DNA of 13,662 nucleotides from Verrucomicrobiia bacterium (GTDB lineage: Bacteria; Verrucomicrobiota; Verrucomicrobiia; CAIQCK01): NCBI GenBank assembly GCA_026417675.1, contig JAOACV010000010.1:1-13662 (forward strand), written 5' to 3'. The position numbers and the translations under genes are program-made. The notes under the pieces are model-generated. The model ran no database searches and was not told the origin of the DNA. It saw nothing but the letters and a program-made list of their open reading frames with translations. Shown piece after piece: positions 7,285-12,678 of the stretch. Positions within the stretch are counted from its first letter, which is position 1. Every line of letters starts with the position of its first letter.

Positions 7285-8937
7285 TCAGTAGGGATTGATG
7301 CCGCCAGCGCCGCCACCGCCACCAGGGCCGCCGGGCGGGGGAGGCGGGCACGGATCCACAGTGCCGTTCTGGCTGACGGCCTTCAACCAATCGGTGCCCA
7401 TCTGCCGGAATTGGGGATTCTCCCATAGGATTAGGGCCGCGCAATACGGGCAACCCGACGAAATAGCCCGGGTGCCGTAGTGAGTGTAGGGTTCCAAATG
7501 GCGGATGTGCCCCCAGAGCAGGGGATCGAATCTAGCGGTGCCGGACGAGAAAGCCAGCGGGACCAACCGCACATCGGTAAACACCGGCAGCACGATGGGG
7601 ATCGAACCACTCGGCCAACCGTTCGGTGGCGTGCTGTCATCAATGGAACCGAACGCCTTCGCCGACGCGCGGCGCGGGATCACACCGAAGAACCCATTAA
7701 AGTTGCCCAACACGGAAAAGGCCGACTGCAACCCACCTTGTGCGCCTGCATGAGTCCACGAAACCCGATCCGGATTTGCAGGCATGGTCAGCAGGTCGGT
7801 CCTTGGCATCACATCCCACCGTGAGTCGGCGCCTTCGTATCGGAATCGTGGCTTGAAAGCGCTGCGCATCAACACCGATTCATTGACATCATCCGGACGG
7901 CGCGAGTTCCAATTCCAAAACACCGGGTCGTAGGCGTAGAGTCGCAGCGGCACGTAGAAGGGGTCCGCTGGATCGCTGAATTGCGGATAGTTTGTGTTGC
8001 CGGTGTAGGTCGGGAAATTCGGATTGAGGTCCAAGTTCCGCTGGTCGGCCAGGTTCCCAATGGCGGTCAAGCTGCCGGCGAGTTGCTCCTCTGGATCGTC
8101 AAAAACCTGTGGGCCAACGCACAGCCTCAGGTAGGGCACCAGAATATGCGCAGCGTTCGTAAAGGTGATCAGGCCCCATGATGTCGTGGCGCTTCCGTAG
8201 GTGCAGTCGTAGGACGGCGGTCCCGAATAGAATCCCGCGCGCAATAGATAACACCAATCCTGTGAAGCGACGGCCTGATAGAAACTTCCACGAAACAACT
8301 CATACGTAATCGCCGTGGGGCCGTCCACGCTGACTTCGGACATCAAATCATTCCAGTCCTCGGTTCCCCACGGTCGCGCTGGCACGCCCTCGGCTACAAT
8401 CGCTTCGACCAGGCTCGCAAGTTCTTGCTGCACCCAACTCGGATAGTTGGGGTTGCTTCGATATATGCGGGCATACTGCTGCAGTTCGTTGGCAAAGCTC
8501 GGCTCGTTTTCCAAACCGTTCATCCTGGCCGCGCGCTCTCCGTAAAAGACGCCCAGCCACGGACCGAGGACGGAGATTCGCCTTTGCAACTGAGTCAGTC
8601 CGTTGTCTATGTCAAACAAAAGCTCCCGCCACTGCCATCGGGGGACGGGACCAGCATACGGTGACAGCGGCATGTCAATGATTGCTGTAGTCACCTTCAG
8701 CAGGTTGAGTTCGCCAATCGCATTGAGCGCCGAAAGTTGCCAGCGGGCGCCGGCCAGCGCTGCCGCGTCGCATGCGTTCTGCGCGCGAATGCGCGTGCCC
8801 GTGATTTTTTGCACGTCATAGACCGAGAACATCACGAACGACAGGATGACCAGCGTGATCAGCGCGAAAATCAGTGTCTGGCCACGCTGACGGGCGCCGG
8901 CAAGCCGGTCAAACTGCGTGCGTTGGCGTGCTTTCAT
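7285..8937 (-). CDS. tadG: TadG-like Flp pilus assembly protein
   Basis: 550 aa. The N terminus has the TadE/G-like signature: a basic leader, RGQTLIFALITLVILSFV (about 18-35), then GTRIRAQNACDAAALAGA (about 47-64), the latter characteristic of TadG proteins. The large remainder (about 90-490) is an extracytoplasmic domain with many aromatic residues. Near the C terminus is a CPYC pair (496-499), then a short tail with five consecutive Pro and Gly-rich sequence. After Gly19-Gln20 the +5 residue is Phe rather than Glu, so normal prepilin processing is doubtful and it may remain membrane-anchored. The frame is open up to 9123, but the ATG at 8937 makes a 4-base ATGA overlap with tadE and places the hydrophobic segment correctly, so it is preferred; 8961 is an alternative. 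The symbol follows domain style and operon position. Confidence 0.85.
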   Translation of the reverse strand: MKARQRTQFDRLAGARQRGQTLIFALITLVILSFVMFSVYDVQKITGTRIRAQNACDAAALAGARWQLSALNAIGELNLLKVTTAIIDMPLSPYAGPVPRWQWRELLFDIDNGLTQLQRRISVLGPWLGVFYGERAARMNGLENEPSFANELQQYARIYRSNPNYPSWVQQELASLVEAIVAEGVPARPWGTEDWNDLMSEVSVDGPTAITYELFRGSFYQAVASQDWCYLLRAGFYSGPPSYDCTYGSATTSWGLITFTNAAHILVPYLRLCVGPQVFDDPEEQLAGSLTAIGNLADQRNLDLNPNFPTYTGNTNYPQFSDPADPFYVPLRLYAYDPVFWNWNSRRPDDVNESVLMRSAFKPRFRYEGADSRWDVMPRTDLLTMPANPDRVSWTHAGAQGGLQSAFSVLGNFNGFFGVIPRRASAKAFGSIDDSTPPNGWPSGSIPIVLPVFTDVRLVPLAFSSGTARFDPLLWGHIRHLEPYTHYGTRAISSGCPYCAALILWENPQFRQMGTDWLKAVSQNGTVDPCPPPPPGGPGGGGGAGGINPY

Positions 8938-9521
8938 TGCAGATAAAGCGAAAAATGACATCCCATGACCGTCTCGCTCGGGATCCTCACCGTGTCGCTG
9001 CCGTAGAATGCCCGCAGCAACCCGCTGTCCCTCAAGATCTGCAGTGGATGTTCCTGCTGGTGTGACTCTGTGAGCACCGCGCCGCCGGCCGTGATGTTGG
9101 GATCCATTTGATAGGGATCCCAAAACTCATACGACAACATGCCCTGCGGGTTCAGCGGATTTAGGTAACGCGCGATCAACCCGTCAATGTCGCGGGGGGC
9201 CTCGTATGTTAGCTGTTCCCGCTGCGACAGACCTGAAAAAGGCGCCTCCATCTGGCCGGACGCGGGGATCGCCGCAGCGCGATAGGTTCGCGAGTAAACG
9301 TCCGAGTTGAACCCCACGGTAGCCGAACGGGACGCCGCAAAGGAGGCGAACTGGAGCGCGCGCTCGTGGTTATACAGAATGCCAACCTGCAGGAAACCGT
9401 AAAACAAAAGGCAAAGGAGGATGACCACGACACACGATTCGACCAGCGATTGGCCGCGCCGACCGCTCCGGCGCAGCCATGACCGCCGTTCCGCGTTGGC
9501 TCGTCGCCTCATCTTCTTCAT
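8934..9521 (-). CDS. tadE: TadE minor pseudopilin
   Basis: 195 aa from the ATG at 9521 (a second in-frame ATG at 9512 is possible). The basic leader, with several Arg, ends at Gly23; Gln24 follows and Glu28 sits at +5. The hydrophobic helix SCVVVILLCLLFYGFLQVGI (about 29-48) is followed by NHERALQFASFAASRSATVGF, which is close to the conserved TadE pattern of a helix followed by an Ala/Ser-rich region. The rest is a soluble domain of unrecognised detail. The frame is open to 9848, but the extra sequence is His/Arg-rich shadow of the flp gene in another frame and was discarded. It ends in an ATGA overlap with tadG. TadE-type proteins are processed by the prepilin peptidase and are needed for Flp pilus assembly. 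Confidence 0.85.
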   Translation of the reverse strand: MKKMRRRANAERRSWLRRSGRRGQSLVESCVVVILLCLLFYGFLQVGILYNHERALQFASFAASRSATVGFNSDVYSRTYRAAAIPASGQMEAPFSGLSQREQLTYEAPRDIDGLIARYLNPLNPQGMLSYEFWDPYQMDPNITAGGAVLTESHQQEHPLQILRDSGLLRAFYGSDTVRIPSETVMGCHFSLYLQ

Positions 9522-9555
9522 CCAAGCCGACCCACGCAGTCCATCTCGACCCCGC

Positions 9556-9581
9556 CGTCGGCAACTCCCGGCTCGCCGACG
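9556..9581 (-). terminator. Possible stem-loop downstream of flp (attenuator or mRNA stabiliser)
   Basis: CGTCGGC (9556-9562) and GCCGACG (9575-9581) form a perfect 7-bp GC-rich stem with a 12-nt loop, in the 83-bp gap between the flp stop and tadE. No U-tract follows in the direction of transcription, so a strong intrinsic terminator is unlikely. A stem here could leave the abundant pilin mRNA protected relative to downstream genes. This is a weak prediction. Confidence 0.3.
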
Positions 9582-9604
9582 CCTTGCCGGCCTGTCGCGT
9601 CCGA

Positions 9605-9856
9605 CTAGGAGCCGGACTGCACGCCGGTGGCATCGAGGTTCTTCAACACATCCACCGACTTGGTAGCCACTTCCGCCTGCGCGTCCTGCGCGTTCTGGCC
9701 GCTGTCCATCGTGGACGTGGCGCCCGCCACCTTGGTGCGGAGCATGTCGCTGAAGTAACCGAACACCGCGATCGCCGCGATGGCGACGATGGCCACGATG
9801 ATGATGTATTCCGTCATCGTCTGGCCGGCTTTTCGCTTGGGCAACCAATTGCTCAT
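9605..9856 (-). CDS. flp: Flp-family major pilin
   Basis: 83-aa prepilin. An 11-residue leader ending KRKAG is followed by QTMTEYIIIVAIVAIAAIAV, with Gln12 as the mature N terminus and Glu16 at +5, then FGYF. This is the standard Flp motif with Glu-Tyr at +5/+6. The C-terminal part (about 40-83) is Ala/Ser/Asp-rich with GQNAQDAQAEV; mature length would be about 72 residues, typical to slightly long for Flp. A strong Shine-Dalgarno GGAGGT (9861-9866 on the minus strand) lies 4 bases before the ATG, the best in the operon, consistent with high expression of a fibre subunit. It is 27 bp downstream of the mini-pilin gene and followed by a GC-rich stem-loop. Cleavage must be done by a peptidase not encoded in this window. 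Confidence 0.93.
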   Translation of the reverse strand: MSNWLPKRKAGQTMTEYIIIVAIVAIAAIAVFGYFSDMLRTKVAGATSTMDSGQNAQDAQAEVATKSVDVLKNLDATGVQSGS

Positions 9857-9883
9857 ATCAACCTCCGACTAAGTTTGCTGCCG

Positions 9884-10054
9884 TCACGGATATTGCGAGG
9901 ACAGCAGATTCAACACGCGATACTGGTGCTCGAGATACGCGTTCAGGAAAAACGCCATGACGGCGAAGATCAGCATCATGGCCACCGCCACCATGATGAA
10001 CTCCGTCATCACCTGGCCGCGGCGTCGCCGCGCTGGTCCTCGGCCGAGTCTCAT
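9884..10054 (-). CDS. Small Flp-like pseudopilin (56 aa) at the head of the Tad operon
   Basis: The frame is open to 10192, but the ATG at 10054 has a good Shine-Dalgarno (AGGA) 5 bases upstream and puts the prepilin cleavage site at a normal distance, giving 56 aa. The leader MRLGRGPARRRRG is very basic, ending at Gly13. Gln14 is the mature start, Glu18 is at +5, and a hydrophobic helix FIMVAVAMMLIFAVMAFF follows. Only about 16 residues come after the helix (NAYLEHQYRVLNLLSS and a short end). The mature protein, about 43 aa, would be little more than the assembly helix. It could be a minor Flp subunit or an assembly initiator. It is the first gene of the cluster and sits 27 bp before flp. 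Confidence 0.75.
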   Translation of the reverse strand: MRLGRGPARRRRGQVMTEFIMVAVAMMLIFAVMAFFLNAYLEHQYRVLNLLSSQYP

Positions 10055-10059
10055 ATTCG

Positions 10060-10063
10060 TCCT
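10060..10063 (-). promoter_or_regulatory. Ribosome binding site that sets the mini-pilin start
   Basis: AGGA on the minus strand, 5 bases ahead of the ATG at 10054. It supports this start over the upstream ones at 10192 and 10120, whose extra N-terminal residues would spoil the short basic prepilin leader. Confidence 0.55.
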
Positions 10064-10096
10064 GTAAACACGCCTGACAACCAATAGTTGTGCGCC

Positions 10097-10125
10097 AAAA
10101 TACCGCCTGCGCACCGGCATAGCAA
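10097..10125 (-). promoter_or_regulatory. Candidate promoter of the Tad pilus operon
   Basis: Reading on the minus strand, TTGCTA (10125-10120) and TATTTT (10102-10097) are separated by exactly 17 bp, and each matches four of six consensus bases. Transcription would begin near 10090, leaving a leader of about 36 nt before the mini-pilin ATG. It is the best sigma-70-type candidate I found upstream of the cluster; no convincing sigma-54 site was found. Confidence 0.35.
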
Positions 10126-10165
10126 CCCCTTTCTGGCGCACACGCGCGATGGCCGCACGAAAAAG

Positions 10166-10195
10166 GGTGTTAAAAAACACCGCGCGCTGCATAAT
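10166..10195 (+). promoter_or_regulatory. Inverted repeat upstream of a possible -10 box in the divergent region
   Basis: GGTGTT-aaaa-AACACC (10166-10181) is a perfect 6-bp inverted repeat. CATAAT at 10190-10195 matches five of six -10 bases, and the repeat would cover the -35 and spacer of that promoter. It could be an operator for the PEP-CTERM gene at 10302, or for both divergent units. The -35 itself (GTGTTA at 17 bp) is poor, so the promoter is uncertain and its leader would be about 100 nt. Confidence 0.25.
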
Positions 10196-10270
10196 GACGC
10201 CAGTTGCACGGCTGGCGCAGCTTGCTACCCAAGGACTTGCAGCGGGCGCGGTTCAATTTGATGCGCCTCC

Positions 10271-10284
10271 GCTGAGAACTCAGC
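10271..10284 (+). promoter_or_regulatory. Palindrome in the leader of the PEP-CTERM gene
   Basis: GCTGAG-aa-CTCAGC is a perfect 6-bp inverted repeat ending 17 bases before the ATG at 10302, just ahead of two Shine-Dalgarno-like stretches (TAAGGA at 10286-10291 and AGGAG at 10294-10298). It may be a repressor-type operator or a small RNA hairpin; function is unknown. Confidence 0.3.
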
Positions 10285-10301
10285 ATAAGGAATAGGAGCA
10301 C

Positions 10302-11189
10302 ATGAACGTAAGGACAATCGTCGTGATGGCCTTGTTGACAGTGTTTATTGCGCCGACGGCGCGTGCGGATGCGATTTTGGTAACCAGCCCGACGACGGCG
10401 GGATGGTGGAGGGTCCCCACTTATTCGAGCACCAACCAGTTCGACTACATAGATGATCAGCAGACAGGACATCCAGAGGCCGACATTGTCGGCTCGCCAG
10501 CGAATCCCGCGTTTTACACGGCGTTCAACGACCCAAATCACACGCCGAGCTTGCTGGACGGCGAGATCGCCTACCGCGTCCGCGTTGGCGGCGACAGAAC
10601 GCCCACCATAGGCGGCTGGGATAAAGTGCTGGTCATCGGCATGGACGTGGATCTGAATGGGTCGCTGGACGTGTTCATGACTGCCTCCAGAAACTCGCAA
10701 GCAAACGCGATCTGGGACGCGGGTCCCGGCGCCAACATCTCGCCCAGCACCACCACCATCGCGAACACCCCCTACCAGACCTTCGCTTGGACCTCGAACA
10801 ACTTCTACTATACAAACGTCAGCACCGCGATTGACCCGCCCGTGACCGACACCGACTTGGACGATGACGGCTACACGGATTGGTTTGTGACCTTTTCCCT
10901 GCCCTTCACGAACCTCGTGCTGAGCGTCAGGGCGCTGACGGGCGTTGATATCAATGAACAAAGCCGGGTGGCATATGTCGTTGCCACCTCAACGCAGGAC
11001 AACGCCTTCAACCAGGACCTGAACGGCATCCCCAAGACCTATAACGCTAACGCAACTTGGCAGTCTCTTGGCGCGCTCAGCGATCCCATCGTGATACCTG
11101 AACCGGGCTGCGTAATGTTGTTGGGCGTCGGTCTAGTCTGCTTGCTCCTGAGGCGGAACACCGCAAGTGCCGCACGACGTGGCCATTGA
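10302..11189 (+). CDS. Secreted PEP-CTERM sorting-domain protein
   Basis: 295 aa, with an N-terminal signal peptide (about 1-23, ending TARADA) and a C-terminal sorting tail. The tail has IPEPG at 265-269, a hydrophobic helix (VMLLGVGLVCLLL, about 271-283) and a basic end with several Arg. This is the PEP-CTERM pattern handled by exosortase in Gram-negative bacteria. The body is Asp/Asn/Thr-rich with beta-type strands and two loops resembling calcium-binding Asp repeats: DVDLNGSLD (115-123) and DTDLDDDGYTD (183-193). No enzyme motif is recognised. It diverges from the Tad operon across 247 bp and shows AGGAG 3 bases, and TAAGGA about 10 bases, before the ATG. A surface or matrix role is the usual guess for such proteins and is inference. 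The exosortase gene is not in the window. Confidence 0.85.
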   Translation: MNVRTIVVMALLTVFIAPTARADAILVTSPTTAGWWRVPTYSSTNQFDYIDDQQTGHPEADIVGSPANPAFYTAFNDPNHTPSLLDGEIAYRVRVGGDRTPTIGGWDKVLVIGMDVDLNGSLDVFMTASRNSQANAIWDAGPGANISPSTTTIANTPYQTFAWTSNNFYYTNVSTAIDPPVTDTDLDDDGYTDWFVTFSLPFTNLVLSVRALTGVDINEQSRVAYVVATSTQDNAFNQDLNGIPKTYNANATWQSLGALSDPIVIPEPGCVMLLGVGLVCLLLRRNTASAARRGH

Positions 11190-11210
11190 CGGCATCGGCA
11201 GAGCAAGGGG

Positions 11211-11229
11211 CGGCGGGTTGAAACCGCCG
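11211..11229. terminator. Weak hairpin in the convergent gap after the PEP-CTERM gene
   Basis: CGGCGG (11211-11216) and CCGCCG (11224-11229) make a 6-bp stem with a 7-nt loop, 22 bases after the PEP-CTERM stop. The gap 11190-11378 separates two convergent genes, so a terminator is expected here, but there is no T-tract. I see nothing else in the gap. Confidence 0.25.
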
Positions 11230-11378
11230 GCGTCGTGGGTTGACCAAACGGCGTGTCCCGGCGCACGCTGGCGCACTCGAGTCACGCCGCCAGCCCCGGC
11301 AGAAGGTTCCATCTTAGGCGACAACACCGGAACGCGCCCGGGCGACTAGACGCAGGCAAACAACGCGACGGCGGCGTC

Positions 11379-12467
11379 CTACTTCGGCCATTTTTCGAAC
11401 GCCAGACGCCGCAGCAGTTCCAGCGCGATCTGGCCGCTGATACGCAGACTGTCGGGGGAGCAGTTCTCCAGCGTGTCGCGTTCGGTGTGCCAGAAGTTGT
11501 TCGCGCCGGGGATGTTGCCGTAATCGAAATCAATCAGATCAATCGCCGGCACGCCGTTCCACACGAAAGCCATGTGGTCATCGAGCAAGGACTGCCCCAT
11601 CAGCCCGACGTAGTCCCGCAGCCCCAACGAGATCGCGGCCGCAAACACATGCTGCACCAGCGGCGCGCCGCGCTCGTCCGGGTCGGGGATGGTCAGTTTC
11701 AACCTTTTGTCCGCGACCATGTCGAGCACGATTGCCGCCTGGATTTGCCGGAGCTTTTTCTGCTCGAACAATTGCCGCACGAAGTGAAGGCTGCCGTAAA
11801 AGCCGTCTTTCTCATCGTATTTGACCACGCACTCCTCGCCGTCGAACCACACGATCCACGCATCAATCGGCTGGCCCGCCAGCACGCGCGCGATCTCCAG
11901 CATCGCCGCCGTCCCGACGGCATTGTCATACGCCCCCGGCGAGTCGGTCCAGCTTTGCGAGTCCTTGTGCGCAAGCAGCAGGATGATCTCCTTTGGGCAG
12001 CGCCGGCCCGTCTTCTTCACGTAAAGATTGCAGGCCTTGTAAAACGGCGCGTCCGGCAGCGGCGGCGCATAGGTGTGGTGCCGCGGTTTCTTCAGGTCGC
12101 AGCTAAACGCCTGCACCTGGCAAGTCTCCCGCTCAACCCTGTAACCCCACCCGCGCAGTTGCTTCTCGATCCAATCATCAGTCTCGTCGAGCGTGCTGCG
12201 TTTGTGCCCCGGCACCCGGTAATTCACCTTGCGGAACGGGATGGGGTCCTTGGCGATGTGGAACAGGTTGCGGCGCAGGTTCTCCTCGCTGACCTGCGCC
12301 AGCAACGCCGGGATGACATCCCCGCCAACACTTTGGGAGACGCTCGGAGGCCGGGGCGCCGAGACGGCCGCGGGCCGGGTGGACGAAGACGGGCCGGCGC
12401 ACCCGGAGACGAAAACGAAGACCCCGGCGGCGACGCCGGCGATGTTGCGCATGCTCTTGAAGTTCAT
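11379..12467 (-). CDS. Glutaminyl-peptide cyclotransferase-like M28-fold lipoprotein
   Basis: 362 aa. Lipoprotein signal with lipobox VSGC (Cys23), followed by a Ser/Pro/Ala-rich linker (about 26-48), so it is probably envelope-anchored. The catalytic domain carries motifs in the order seen in glutaminyl cyclases of the M28 fold: LLAHKDS (164-170), PGAYDNAVGTAAMLEIARVL (178-197, metal-ligand Asp181), WFDGEECVVKYDEKDGFYGS (207-226, Glu211/Glu212), VLDMV (247-251), DDHMAFVWNGVPAIDLIDFD (296-315), and WHTERDT (326-332, ligand His327). The FDGEE-to-YGSLHF block and the DDH ... WHT block are much closer to glutaminyl-peptide cyclotransferases than to generic M28 aminopeptidases. The expected reaction is conversion of N-terminal Gln to pyroglutamate. 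An aminopeptidase cannot be excluded from sequence alone. Start at 12467 is one of two in-frame ATGs (the other at 12452). Confidence 0.85.
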   Translation of the reverse strand: MNFKSMRNIAGVAAGVFVFVSGCAGPSSSTRPAAVSAPRPPSVSQSVGGDVIPALLAQVSEENLRRNLFHIAKDPIPFRKVNYRVPGHKRSTLDETDDWIEKQLRGWGYRVERETCQVQAFSCDLKKPRHHTYAPPLPDAPFYKACNLYVKKTGRRCPKEIILLLAHKDSQSWTDSPGAYDNAVGTAAMLEIARVLAGQPIDAWIVWFDGEECVVKYDEKDGFYGSLHFVRQLFEQKKLRQIQAAIVLDMVADKRLKLTIPDPDERGAPLVQHVFAAAISLGLRDYVGLMGQSLLDDHMAFVWNGVPAIDLIDFDYGNIPGANNFWHTERDTLENCSPDSLRISGQIALELLRRLAFEKWPK

Positions 12468-12678
12468 ACGCCAAGTCTGGCAGAGCCGCCTTCCAAAGCC
12501 AACATTGGAATCGGCTGCTCGAGACGGGGATCAAAGTCTCTTCCAACGCTTTCGAGCCCAACGGACAACCCGGAACACCGGCCGCCATGAAGGCGGGCTT
12601 GATTTTCGCGCTTGATCGTTGATCGCGCCGCTGGTAGCAACCTTCCGCCGGCAACAAACAGCACCAACGAGGAACACC
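12468..12678. other. Divergent intergenic region, possibly with an eroded coding remnant
   Basis: 211 bp between the cyclase-like gene and the oxidoreductase. It contains a TTCCAA ... TTGGAA inverted repeat (12491-12496 and 12505-12510) and a GAGAC/GTCTC pair (12521-12525 and 12536-12540). A plus-strand frame is open from 12461 to a TGA at 12620-12622 and reads as reasonably protein-like residues (for example LLETGIKVSSNAFEPNG), but it has no start codon near its beginning. It may be a gene fragment, a dispersed repeat, or chance in high-GC DNA. No good promoter pair was found; TTGATC at 12612-12617 with a weak -10 is a poor candidate. Confidence 0.3.

Noticed and set aside
8938..9123. Upstream start for TadG at 9123
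   Set aside because: It lies within tadE in another frame; the 8937 ATG gives the same 4-base overlap pattern used elsewhere in the operon and a correct leader.
9522..9848. Upstream start for TadE at 9848
   Set aside because: The extra sequence is His/Arg/Gly-rich out-of-frame flp sequence, not a prepilin leader.
10213..10226. Sigma-54-like TGGCGC ... TTGCT
   Set aside because: Only 8 bases separate the GG and GC pairs instead of 10, so it does not fit a -24/-12 promoter.
11253..12590. 445-codon plus-strand open frame opposite the cyclase-like gene
   Set aside because: Arg/His/Pro-rich shadow; the minus-strand frame carries lipobox and catalytic motifs.
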